From positions 1-32,055 of the IMG/VR virus record IMGVR_UViG_3300032053_000309: a DNA stretch of 32,055 nt; one strand, given 5' to 3'. The translations under genes were made by a program, and so were the position numbers. The DNA comes from a virus. Position 1 is the stretch's first letter, and the number at the start of each line of letters is the position of its first letter. Shown one piece after another: positions 1 to 7,363 of the stretch. Below the pieces are notes generated by a model, which saw only the letters and a list, made by a program, of their open reading frames with translations, ran no database searches and was not told the DNA's origin.

Positions 1-871
1 CCACGAGCAACCCAACGGAGGCGGATGTACATCGCTGACTGCCCGCGCCAGGACAACTTTTCGTCGTGTAGCCATCGCCACCAGCGTAGGCAGAGAACAA
101 CTCCTTCTGCCAGTTGCGCGGCATGCGTAACACTGCACCGCTAAGACGCTTAGTTACCGCGCTACTCCCGATGTGGTCTTTGCACAACTCAGCGAAACCC
201 TGCCAGGAGAGTTCCAAGCGAATGGAATGTGTTTCTTTCCCTGGCGTAATTGTAAGAGCATGACCGTGTGCCCCCGCAGCTTTCTGCGCGCGCAGCACCG
301 TCTTCTCCTCATGCTCCCCTACAACAAAAACAACACCACTTAGTGGTTGTTCCAGTTCGCCGTTCCGAAGTTTGTCCTGTCGATCATACTTGTACGACAG
401 ACAGCCTTCGGCCGCGTAGAGACCCATCAAAAACGCGATGTACGGGTCATTCCATACTTCCCCGAGTGCGCCGGTATCATCCTCTAATGGGAACGGTTGT
501 GCGATCAGATCACCACGTTGAAGATCCCCCATGGGGATCCAGTCAAAACTGATGTCAGAGAATAATTGCTCTCTACGTTTTTCTACGGGCGCCAACGTGT
601 CGCCCTTATAGACAACGGCTCGTCTAGCCCGTACGAACTCATCGCGGAGCACAACGCGGAGTTCATGATTGGGCGTCGCTGTCAGCGCGGGCAGTAGTTG
701 AGGCAGACCCTGAACGTACAGGTCTGCTAACACCCCAAAGCACTCCTTGAGCTGTACCGCTTGAACCTTCCGGAAACGATTACGATGCGTGCGGACGTCA
801 GTTCCGACCTGCACCTGTTCGATCGGAACTTCACCGTGAACGGTCTGGACAAGCGTTCCCGCGGGAAAGCA
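1..871 (-). mobile_element. Intein with LAGLIDADG endonuclease, C-terminal end outside window
   Basis: The element begins at Cys69 of the host ORF with the block A sequence CFPAGTLVQT, followed by GEVPIEQVQVGTDVRTH. Block B is present as TPNH within LTATPNHELRV. Two LAGLIDADG-type helices are visible: LMGLYAAEG at about residues 216-224 and LFSAYAGGDGY around Asp334. This is therefore a full-size intein with a homing endonuclease domain, not a mini-intein. Blocks F and G and the terminal Asn lie beyond the left edge. Codon choice in the intein (more A/T-ending codons) differs by eye from the GC-ending codons of the 68-residue N-extein, consistent with separate acquisition. Confidence 0.92.
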
Positions 872-1075
872 CCCGAAGTACTCCGAGGCCCCCAGTGCGT
901 TCACAAGAACGTACTGCGCATGCTTCTGCGGACGGAGCTCGGAGATGTACTTCGTGACCTCCGGAAGAAGAAGAGGCGCAGCCGTCTTCTCGAAGACCGA
1001 GTCAGCCGGTCCGAAGAGCGGGACGACTGTCGGTCCGAGCTCGTTCTCTCCTCGGAAGTAGCTGACCTTGATCAC
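1..1075 (-). CDS. Intein-interrupted phage protein, partial (possible head maturation protease)
   Basis: The reading frame is open from a GTG at 1075 down to base 1, so the C-terminal part lies outside the window. Residues 1-68 are the N-extein and residue 69 (Cys) starts an intein. The N-extein reads as a phage virion-module protein: it contains FEKTAAPLLLPE and ends ALGASEYFG. A segment of the type ALGASEYFG-S-N-x-NGD is, as far as I recall, found near the start of some phage head maturation proteases, which would put the insertion before a Ser. That product assignment is inference, since the catalytic residues are not in the window. The GTG has no clear Shine-Dalgarno sequence, but no better start is visible and it lies 7 bases after the stop of the upstream 191-aa gene, as expected in a packed operon. 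Confidence is high for the reading frame and low for the product. Confidence 0.8.
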   Translation of the reverse strand, partial: MIKVSYFRGENELGPTVVPLFGPADSVFEKTAAPLLLPEVTKYISELRPQKHAQYVLVNALGASEYFGCFPAGTLVQTVHGEVPIEQVQVGTDVRTHRNRFRKVQAVQLKECFGVLADLYVQGLPQLLPALTATPNHELRVVLRDEFVRARRAVVYKGDTLAPVEKRREQLFSDISFDWIPMGDLQRGDLIAQPFPLEDDTGALGEVWNDPYIAFLMGLYAAEGCLSYKYDRQDKLRNGELEQPLSGVVFVVGEHEEKTVLRAQKAAGAHGHALTITPGKETHSIRLELSWQGFAELCKDHIGSSAVTKRLSGAVLRMPRNWQKELFSAYAGGDGYTTKSCPGAGSQRCTSASVGLLV

Positions 1076-1082
1076 TGGAAGA

Positions 1083-1658
1083 TCAAAAGCCGGGGTCGTT
1101 GGGCGGAAGCGAGTTGACCTTCGGCTGCTGCTGCCCGCCCGGAGGCGGCGGTTTCATCGCGGCGGCCGCACCGGAGAGGGTGCCCTTCGAGAAGGCGTCG
1201 AGGATGGGGGACATCGGCTGACGATGGGAGAGCGCCTCGACGGCCTTGCCACCGGCAGTGAGCGGGGAGTCCATCATCTGGCGCATGTACGTGCCCGCTA
1301 CCAGAGGATCGCGCGAGAACATCGGGTTCATCGTACGGAGCGTCGAGAACGCCTGGTTGAACATCTTCGGGTTCTGCTGATGCTGCTCGTGCAGATCGGG
1401 GTTGTGCTCGAGCATCGTCCGGAAGTCGCGCGACTTCGTGGCCGCGTCGTAGAGGTGCTCGACGGCAAGGCCAAGCCCCGCGGCCGCCGCGCCCATCGCG
1501 CCCGTAGTGCCCGCGCGGATCGCCGTGTCAGTGATCTTCCCGCCAAGACCTCGGAAGAAGCCATTTGGAAGAGCGACCTTCTTCATCCCCCGGTTGGGAA
1601 GAGAAGCTGCTGCCGTCTTCGGGCGCATCGCCAGAAAGTCGTCGAGAGGATTGGTCAT
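1083..1658 (-). CDS. Virion-module protein of unknown function, 191 aa
   Basis: This ATG-initiated ORF begins two bases after the stop of the 392-aa gene and ends just before the protease-like gene, so it is probably co-translated with both. The N-terminal 30 residues are basic (RPKTAAAS, MKKVALPN). A Gly/Ala-rich hydrophobic stretch follows at about residues 34-65 and could be a membrane segment or a glycine-zipper helix. The middle is polar and helical, with NPDLHEQHQQNP and RDPLVAGTYMRQMM. The C-terminus is Pro/Gln/Gly-rich and probably disordered. I do not recognise a named family. Its position between terminase and the protease-like gene suggests a head or internal virion protein. Confidence 0.85.
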   Translation of the reverse strand: MTNPLDDFLAMRPKTAAASLPNRGMKKVALPNGFFRGLGGKITDTAIRAGTTGAMGAAAAGLGLAVEHLYDAATKSRDFRTMLEHNPDLHEQHQQNPKMFNQAFSTLRTMNPMFSRDPLVAGTYMRQMMDSPLTAGGKAVEALSHRQPMSPILDAFSKGTLSGAAAAMKPPPPGGQQQPKVNSLPPNDPGF

Positions 1659-1659
1659 C

Positions 1660-2838
1660 TCAGTACCCCTGCTGCCGCATGATCTGCTGGTAGTTGTAGG
1701 CGTCGGTGCCCGGCACCATGCTCAGCGCCTGTTGAACCGTCGGGCTCTGCTCCGCCGCGAGGCGCGCCTGGTTCGCTCCGAGCGCGAGCGCGATATGCGG
1801 CGCGTGCGTCACGATTTTGTTCACCGTGTTGCCCGAGCCCTCCCAAAGACGCTCGGAGGCTTTGCCCGCGTGCTCGCCGGCCCAAACACCTACGCTCTTC
1901 GCCGCGCGCCACGCGTCAGGGATAAGACCCTTGGCAGCCGCATTCTTGAGGTGACCGTTCAGGCTGTCTAGGTGCGGCTTGAGCCCGGCGCGCGCCGAGC
2001 GGTGCTCCGCGAGCTTGCTGAGCGTCTGGCAGTACGCGTCGAACTCGACAACCAGTGGGTGCTCCCGGTTGACGACCTGGACCCCCGCCGTCTTCTGGAG
2101 GGAGTCGCTCACGGACACGACCGAGGGGAAGACCCCCTCCCGAACGAGGCGCGGGGTGAAGAGCTGAAAGGCGACCTTCACATGCTCCGCCGAGGGCGCA
2201 ACCTCCGCCCATGCCTGAACCACCTCGCCGAGGGCGTGCCCCTCGAGCGCCGCCTGCTTCACGCTACGGTAGGCTCGATCGGAGCAATCGGCGTACTGGA
2301 TCTCCAGCGAGCTGATCTCCGACGTGTGAAAGTCGCACGCACCCGCGATCTTGTCGCGCAGGGCGAAGACCTCGTCGAAGGGGTTCTCGCCGGCCACGGC
2401 CGCCGTCTTCGTCTGCGCGAGCTCGCGGTCGACGAACGCCTCGACATATGCTGAAGCGTGCTTCCTCTCCCGAGGGGGCGCCCCGTAGTCGAGCGTCCCA
2501 CGGTCGAACACCGAACCGCCGCCGCCGTCGTTGAGGTCCTGGAGAATCGACGCCGGGTCCGCCGGCCCGCCGCGCCCGAAGTCGACGACCTTGTGACCAC
2601 CCTCCTTCTTGAACTCGCGAAGGTACGCGTCCGTGTTAGCGAACTCCACCACGCGCTTCACCTGCTCCGGAGAGAGGTTCGCGTGCTTGACAGTTTCAAC
2701 CACGGCGTCCGTGAGCGTAGAGCACGCACCCGAACCCCAACGCGCGGAAGCTTGCTTGCCAAGAACTTCGAGGTGTTCCCCGGAAACTGAATGTGCGTGC
2801 ATCTGCTGGTACACGCCCTGGGTGGGAAGATCGCTCAT
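1660..2838 (-). CDS. Virion-module protein of unknown function, 392 aa
   Basis: The frame is open further upstream to 2946, but the ATG at 2838 is preceded at proper distance by AGGAGAGG, so I take that start (MSDLPTQGVYQQ). The upstream extension would overlap the divergent plus-strand gene. The product is Ala-rich and mostly helical, with no membrane segment and no recognisable enzyme motif. It has five copies of K-x-A-[A/S] (KQAS, KHAS, KTAA, KQAA, KNAA), a tetrapeptide enriched in several putative virion proteins here. The C-terminus ends NYQQIMRQQGY. Its stop is two bases from the next start. A structural or internal head protein is the likeliest role, by context only. Confidence 0.85.
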   Translation of the reverse strand: MSDLPTQGVYQQMHAHSVSGEHLEVLGKQASARWGSGACSTLTDAVVETVKHANLSPEQVKRVVEFANTDAYLREFKKEGGHKVVDFGRGGPADPASILQDLNDGGGGSVFDRGTLDYGAPPRERKHASAYVEAFVDRELAQTKTAAVAGENPFDEVFALRDKIAGACDFHTSEISSLEIQYADCSDRAYRSVKQAALEGHALGEVVQAWAEVAPSAEHVKVAFQLFTPRLVREGVFPSVVSVSDSLQKTAGVQVVNREHPLVVEFDAYCQTLSKLAEHRSARAGLKPHLDSLNGHLKNAAAKGLIPDAWRAAKSVGVWAGEHAGKASERLWEGSGNTVNKIVTHAPHIALALGANQARLAAEQSPTVQQALSMVPGTDAYNYQQIMRQQGY

Positions 2839-2868
2839 TGGCCTCTCCTGATGTAAGAATGCTAACCC

Positions 2869-3573
2869 GTGAAAACCCTTGAAGAGAAGATCGTCGGGAT
2901 TTCTCAGGCAGCTCGGATGCTTCGGGTAACAGAACGCACAATTCATTCTCTCTGTAGACGCGGTGTTCTCACGCCCCTACGGCAGGAAGGGAAGAAGGGA
3001 AGGTTCTTTTCTGCGAGTGAGATCGCATCGGTTGCGGAGGTCTTGCATGCGAAGACGAGTCTATCCGACCTCGCTGCAATCGCCATGCAGGCCCACGTTC
3101 GTTCCAAAGCCGCCGAGCGCAGGATCGACGAGGTTTTCTACCTGATGGGTTGGTACCGCGTACCGTTATCGCTCACGGAAGAGGAGATCGTCCTGCTTCA
3201 TACGGCAGCCGAAGATGCCCTCGAGATTCCACCTACCAGAGCGGAAGAGATTCGATGGTGGGCAGAGAAGTTCTTCGGAATGGACGAGGGCTACTTCGGT
3301 CTAGTGGGGAAGCACACGGCGTCGAACGAGCCCTGGAAAGTCTTCATGGACCTCGCGCAGAAGCTTTCTAGCGAAGCACCGCGGTCCTCGTTTTCCGGAG
3401 ATCCCCCGCTACACTTCGCCTACGCGTATCTAGAGGCGTCGCGAGAACATCTCCGGAACGCAGCTTACTTGTTTTGCCGCCACCGTCTTGGTGTGCGTAC
3501 GGCCAACGAGGTGTTCCGAGATGGAAAAACCAGCCCAACCGAGCGCATCATTCAGCTCCTCTTCCCCCACTGA
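2869..3573 (+). CDS. MerR/excisionase-like HTH protein, 234 aa
   Basis: Residues about 8-50 form a winged-helix/MerR-type DNA-binding segment: GISQAARMLRVTERTIHSL, then CRRGVLTPLR, then GRFFSASEI. This matches the helix-turn-helix plus wing pattern of MerR and excisionase families. The remaining ~180 residues are helical and unfamiliar, with Trp-rich EEIRWWAEKFFG and a C-terminal His/Arg-rich segment. The likely role is transcriptional control of a phage promoter. The chosen GTG start lacks an obvious Shine-Dalgarno sequence. The gene is divergent from the 392-aa gene with only 30 bases between starts, so any promoter must overlap the neighbouring coding sequence or leader. Confidence 0.72.
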   Translation: MKTLEEKIVGISQAARMLRVTERTIHSLCRRGVLTPLRQEGKKGRFFSASEIASVAEVLHAKTSLSDLAAIAMQAHVRSKAAERRIDEVFYLMGWYRVPLSLTEEEIVLLHTAAEDALEIPPTRAEEIRWWAEKFFGMDEGYFGLVGKHTASNEPWKVFMDLAQKLSSEAPRSSFSGDPPLHFAYAYLEASREHLRNAAYLFCRHRLGVRTANEVFRDGKTSPTERIIQLLFPH

Positions 3574-3790
3574 TGTCGAACCCTGCCCCGTCTGCATCAA
3601 GCTCGCAGATGCGGAACTGGACGGATGGCGTCTGCGAATAGATGTCGCCTGCTCGAAGAGGGGTCGCCCAGATCGCATCAACGCTGCTGAATGGGATGTT
3701 CTCATCTCAGGAATCCAAGACGCCCGTGCATGGCACACGAAGGTGACTCGCGGTCTCTGCGCTTGCCGCGATGAGAAGACGAAGCCCTAG
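3521..3790 (+). CDS. Small Cys-containing protein, 89 aa
   Basis: The ORF overlaps the 3' end of the HTH gene by 53 bases in another frame. I choose the ATG at 3521 because GAGGTG lies 7 bases upstream; an in-frame alternative start exists at 3488. The N-terminus is Ser/Pro-rich and probably disordered. A CPVC pair occurs near residue 22, a single Cys near residue 44, and a CAC near the C-terminus, so metal binding is possible but unproved. The protein ends at the left arm of a perfect 12-bp inverted repeat. No family is recognised. It is probably co-transcribed with the HTH gene. Confidence 0.6.
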   Translation: MEKPAQPSASFSSSSPTDVEPCPVCIKLADAELDGWRLRIDVACSKRGRPDRINAAEWDVLISGIQDARAWHTKVTRGLCACRDEKTKP

Positions 3791-3822
3791 CCCTGCTGAC
3801 GGAAGGGTAAAGGGCTAGGGCT
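3783..3822. terminator. Perfect 12-bp inverted repeat between convergent genes
   Basis: Arms at 3783-3794 (AGCCCTAGCCCT) and 3811-3822 (AGGGCTAGGGCT) are exact reverse complements around a 16-base loop. The stop codons of the plus-strand 89-aa gene and of the minus-strand terminase gene fall inside the two arms. There is no U-tract on either strand, so this is not a standard intrinsic terminator. A hairpin blocking convergent transcription, or one stabilising mRNA 3' ends, is the likeliest reading. Confidence 0.6.
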
Positions 3823-6673
3823 ATCCTTGATTCGTCACTCCAGAATAAGAAGAGATGACGTGCCCCTTGTTCGGATCCTCACGCGTCGGCGCGATGATGT
3901 CAGGGCGCGGGTGCTTGATCATCGACGCGAGCATGCAGTAGACGATCGAGTGAAACGAATCGTCGGGCTTGTCTGGACTGTGCCTGTACTGAATCACCCG
4001 CAACGACTCGTTGTACTCACTGTAGATGTTCATCAAGTCCTGCGCGTAGGGCTGTTTGAACTCTTCCCAGCGAGGCAGTTCAATCTGCTTCCTCTTGATC
4101 GCGTTGAAGATGTCGCTCATGACGTCCGTGCGATTCGTCATCCATCGGCGATAGTTCGGGTTCCAGTGAACCTTCTTCTTCGACTTCGCCACGTACTGGT
4201 ACTTCTGCACACGCTCCTGTCCGAAGGTTCGAACAAGGCGATCGTTCGGATAGTGCCCGCCACCGTAGTCGGCGCCGATGATGACGACGTTGAAGTACCG
4301 GAGCATCTGGATGATCTTCGTGAGCTGGACTTCCGGGTCCGTGTCCTCGCCGACGAAGCGGTGGACGTAGAAGATCCGAAACTTCGAGTTCACGTACATC
4401 CCTAGCGTCAGCACGGTGTACGAGTGCTCGCCAGTATTTCCCTGGTAGGAGATACAACCGTTGCGTTCAGTGACGATGTACCCAGAGGGAACGGCGCAGC
4501 AGTAGACCTTGCCCTTGTACGGTACGTACTCCGTTGAGGATGAAGGCGTATTGAAGGTCACGTCCCGCCCCTCCGACCAACACACGCGCCATTGCGTCTT
4601 CTTGTTTCCGTTGGCCTCCTTGTGCAGACGAAGAACCGAGCGAAGCCCGAGTTTGATGCACAACTCTTGAAAGTCCTCGCAGAGGCCCTTCGAGATGGAC
4701 GAAAAGGCACCACCAGTACAATTGGGTCGGAGATCTACGGTTCCGTCTCCGTCGACGAGGGCTTGCCACAAGATCTTCAGTTGCCGCACGCTCAGTTTCA
4801 AAAATTCACGTGGGATGCGCTTATCGGAACCGCAAGTCCCCACGTTCTCAGCATACCAAGCCCAGAACTGTTTTCCGTAAATGGTCCAGTTTACGTCGCC
4901 TGTTTTCTCGTTAGGAAAGGCTTTGAAGGGGATCGACATCCTTACCAGGCAGTCCTGCATCTTCTGGTAGGTGACTTCATTGACAGTTCGACGCTGGGGC
5001 ATCTTGAGGCAGGAGGGGCGCTCTCCGTCGAAGCAGAGTCCACCCTCACTGATCAAGTACCCAAGAAGTTCGAGCCAGTCGTCCATAGAGAAGATACGGG
5101 CGTCGGCTCCGCTATAGCCTGGACTTACTGGTCGAGGCGGCAGCGTAAAGGAGGGTAGTTCTTCCCCCCTCCATGCGACGGAACCCACGAACTTGACGTT
5201 CCCTCCTCGCTGAACGAGGTCCCCCGCGGACTCCGTGAGCCAGTACGCTCCTTGCGAGACGCCGACGCGCATCCGATGCGTGTCGGTAACCAGGAGGTCC
5301 ATCCCTCCCTTCGTCTTGAAATGAAGAAGAGGTCGGTCCCACTCACGCACCGTTCGCGCCTTCGGCAGGACGAAAGTCATCTCTCGCGTATCAGGATCCC
5401 ATTGAGCAACCTTGTCTTCATCCGTGAGCTCCTGAAAGTACTTGAAGCCGCCCTCCGTAAGGATGCGGGTCTCCTCGTCGTGACACCCCCAGTCGACTCC
5501 CGCGAAGACGTCGCGCCCGTAGGACATGTTGCGGAGCGCCTCGAGCGCCTCGAAGCTCATTCGAACTTCTTCGAGGCAGCACTCCTGCACCTGCTTCATC
5601 GTGAGCGGGCGGAGGCCGGAGTCGAACGAGATGCCGAGGACCTCGTTGTAGAACTTGTCGCGGCCGTAACGCTCGTAGTCGAGGAGGATCTCGCTCCAGG
5701 CCTTCCACGGGACCATGAGCTGTGGGATCCGGTAGCTCTCGAACGGAGCTTCCTCCACCATCCGCGCCCACTGCGCGTCGGGGTGCATCGGATCGATGAG
5801 CTCTCTGCATTTCTCGCAGACTAGGCCCTTCTTCTCGATGTTCTTCTCGCAGAGGATATTCCAGTACCGACCGCCGTCGCCCCCGTGTCGGTCGCACGGA
5901 ACAACCCACTCTCCCTGCGTCGAGAGGTTCGCGCGGTAGTACTCGATGACGTTGTCGAGACTCTTCGGCGTGCCCGAGTAGACGAAGCGCTTCCATCGCT
6001 CCGGGGCGTGGGAAGTACACTGCTCGATGATCGGGATGTTGTCGGAGAGGATGTCCTGGAGCTCGTCGATGAGGAGCTGCCAGGCGGGGATGCCGCGGGT
6101 CCGGTCGGCGTTGAGGAACGCGTAGCGCAGCGTGATCTTCGAGCGATTGACGAACTGCTTCTCGAAGACGTTCTGCTGGAGGGAGTTCATCGTGAACGCG
6201 CGCAGGACGTCGCTCGTCTCGAGCGGGTCCTTGATACGGTCCGAGCTGAACGTCTTCGTCTGCGTCGCCGACGGCGAGACGTAGAGCGTCCGGCAGCCCG
6301 TCACCATGCACGAGTACGTGATCGCCCGGTTGCCGAGGAGCGTCGACTTCTCGACCTGCCGCGCGCAGAAGAGAAGGATGCGCCGCGCCGGCGTGTCGTA
6401 CGCCCGGCGCATGTGGCGACGCCCGTTGAACGTGAACTTCTCGTAGCCGAAGCCGTCCTCCCGGGGCATCCGGAAGGCGAACTCAGTGAACTGCGACGGG
6501 AGGATCGAGGGGATGCTCGGGAGCTTCTTCCTCTTCTTCTCGAGCTCGAGGAACTCTACGAAGGGCGCCGGCTCCGGCATCCAGACTTCTTTGCCTTCGA
6601 GGACCTCATCGGAGACGGGCTCGTCATCCGCATCGAGCTCGAAGTCTTCTTCCAGTACAGTCTGCGCAGCCAT
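3821..6673 (-). CDS. terL: Terminase large subunit (DNA packaging ATPase/nuclease) with intein
   Basis: This is the packaging motor that moves DNA into proheads and cuts concatemers. The 950-aa ORF contains an intein at residues 397-746, so the spliced enzyme is about 600 aa, normal for the family. The ATPase half shows a deviant Walker A CARQVEKST (103-111), Walker B LLIDELQD (200-207) and a coupling motif YSGTP near 232. Cys260, 275, 286 and 289 could bind zinc. The RNase H-like nuclease half has Asp394 in GVDWG, followed after splicing by TGEHSY, then an Asp in IIGADYGGG and acidic PDKPDDSF. The ATG follows GGAGGAAAC, an excellent ribosome binding site. The frame closes at a hairpin shared with a convergent gene. 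Confidence 0.95.
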   Translation of the reverse strand: MAAQTVLEEDFELDADDEPVSDEVLEGKEVWMPEPAPFVEFLELEKKRKKLPSIPSILPSQFTEFAFRMPREDGFGYEKFTFNGRRHMRRAYDTPARRILLFCARQVEKSTLLGNRAITYSCMVTGCRTLYVSPSATQTKTFSSDRIKDPLETSDVLRAFTMNSLQQNVFEKQFVNRSKITLRYAFLNADRTRGIPAWQLLIDELQDILSDNIPIIEQCTSHAPERWKRFVYSGTPKSLDNVIEYYRANLSTQGEWVVPCDRHGGDGGRYWNILCEKNIEKKGLVCEKCRELIDPMHPDAQWARMVEEAPFESYRIPQLMVPWKAWSEILLDYERYGRDKFYNEVLGISFDSGLRPLTMKQVQECCLEEVRMSFEALEALRNMSYGRDVFAGVDWGCHDEETRILTEGGFKYFQELTDEDKVAQWDPDTREMTFVLPKARTVREWDRPLLHFKTKGGMDLLVTDTHRMRVGVSQGAYWLTESAGDLVQRGGNVKFVGSVAWRGEELPSFTLPPRPVSPGYSGADARIFSMDDWLELLGYLISEGGLCFDGERPSCLKMPQRRTVNEVTYQKMQDCLVRMSIPFKAFPNEKTGDVNWTIYGKQFWAWYAENVGTCGSDKRIPREFLKLSVRQLKILWQALVDGDGTVDLRPNCTGGAFSSISKGLCEDFQELCIKLGLRSVLRLHKEANGNKKTQWRVCWSEGRDVTFNTPSSSTEYVPYKGKVYCCAVPSGYIVTERNGCISYQGNTGEHSYTVLTLGMYVNSKFRIFYVHRFVGEDTDPEVQLTKIIQMLRYFNVVIIGADYGGGHYPNDRLVRTFGQERVQKYQYVAKSKKKVHWNPNYRRWMTNRTDVMSDIFNAIKRKQIELPRWEEFKQPYAQDLMNIYSEYNESLRVIQYRHSPDKPDDSFHSIVYCMLASMIKHPRPDIIAPTREDPNKGHVISSYSGVTNQG
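4436..5485 (-). mobile_element. Intein in terminase nuclease motif, 350 aa, with LAGLIDADG endonuclease
   Basis: The intein spans residues 397-746 of the terminase ORF. It starts with Cys397 (CHDEETRIL) directly after GVDWG and ends SYQGN before Thr747. Block B is TDTH (463-466). The endonuclease helices are LLGYLISEGG (536-545) and LWQALVDGDG (635-644). Block F is VYCCAVPSGYIV. The terminal Asn is preceded by Gly rather than the usual His. Removal joins GVDWG to TGEHSY, restoring the nuclease motif, which strongly supports these boundaries. The host gene would be inactive without splicing. Confidence 0.93.
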
Positions 6674-6971
6674 GTTTCCTCCCGAAGATACGAACGATCC
6701 CCAGGTCTGGGCGAACGGACTCTGGGAGACCTTCTCCCGAACCAGCGATCACTTCAACGGTGAGGCCTGCGTCACGAAGACGCAGGAAGGCGTTGATGTT
6801 GCTCTCTTCCTTCAGCGGGCTCCATCGCCCGAAGAGAAGAAGCACATCATCGCCTTCGCGCGTGAGTACCTGCGCTCGTCGGGCTGGCGCTCCGAGCGAC
6901 TGAAGTTCGACAAGCGCTACTTTCTCATCCAGGCGTCGAGGCTGGCGTCCATGGCCTCGGCGAAGCGGTAG
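6672..6971 (+). CDS. Small protein of unknown function, 99 aa
   Basis: The ATG at 6672 overlaps the start codon of terminase on the other strand, and the 3' end overlaps the end of the 148-aa minus-strand gene by 55 bases. The frame fills the 243-base gap between those two genes. The product looks like a genuine soluble protein rather than a shadow: it has balanced composition, a likely helix EEKKHIIAFAREYLRSSGW, and basic-aromatic SERLKFDKRYFLI. There is no Shine-Dalgarno sequence, and the frame stays open upstream to 6486 through terminase antisense sequence. An Arg-rich minus-strand frame covers the same stretch but looks less protein-like. Function is unknown. Confidence 0.5.
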   Translation: MFPPEDTNDPQVWANGLWETFSRTSDHFNGEACVTKTQEGVDVALFLQRAPSPEEKKHIIAFAREYLRSSGWRSERLKFDKRYFLIQASRLASMASAKR

Positions 6972-7363
6972 GCCATGGCGTGCGGGTCGAGCAGGTGCCC
7001 GAACCCGTAAGCACGGAACCACCACGAGTCGAGCGGATCCTTCGGGCTGTAGGGAGCCAGGTCGTAGTAGATGTGCTGGGCCTTCAGGCGTGGAACGTCG
7101 GCGTTGAAGATCGACTTCGCCACGGGCTCGAGCACGCTCGCGAAGACATCCCCCCAGTAGTGACGAACATCTCCGAGCTTCTCGACCTCGGGGGTCTTGT
7201 AGAAGTGGAAGACGATGTCGCCGTCGGTGATGGCGAACTCGGAACGAAACGTCGTGTAGTCGTTGATCGGGATGAACGTGAGAGGGAGAACCTCATGGTT
7301 CTTGTGCTGCTCCCTTACGATTTCTTCGACCGCCGGGCGGGGCAGTTCCTGGAAATTCATTGG
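6917..7363 (-). CDS. Virion-module protein of unknown function, 148 aa
   Basis: The start at 7363 is chosen because AGGAGA lies 5 bases upstream and because the protein then begins inside the tail of the 330-aa gene, a 71-base overlap in another frame. A longer in-frame start at 7474 has no such support. The protein is rich in aromatic residues and histidine (DIVFHFYKTPE, VRHYWGDVF, DSWWFRAYGFGHLLDPHAM). It has no membrane segment or known motif. It sits directly upstream of the terminase gene. A packaging accessory or tail-completion role is possible, but this is context alone. Confidence 0.8.
   Translation of the reverse strand, partial: PMNFQELPRPAVEEIVREQHKNHEVLPLTFIPINDYTTFRSEFAITDGDIVFHFYKTPEVEKLGDVRHYWGDVFASVLEPVAKSIFNADVPRLKAQHIYYDLAPYSPKDPLDSWWFRAYGFGHLLDPHAMAYRFAEAMDASLDAWMRK

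Noticed and set aside
4225-4245. GGTTCGAAC resembling a tRNA T-loop
   Set aside because: It lies within the conserved terminase coding sequence and has no acceptor, D or anticodon stems around it.
6624-7025. Minus-strand 133-aa frame between the 148-aa gene and terminase
   Set aside because: Its N-terminal half is an Arg/Ala-rich shadow of the 148-aa gene, and the plus-strand 99-aa frame gives a more protein-like product over the same gap.
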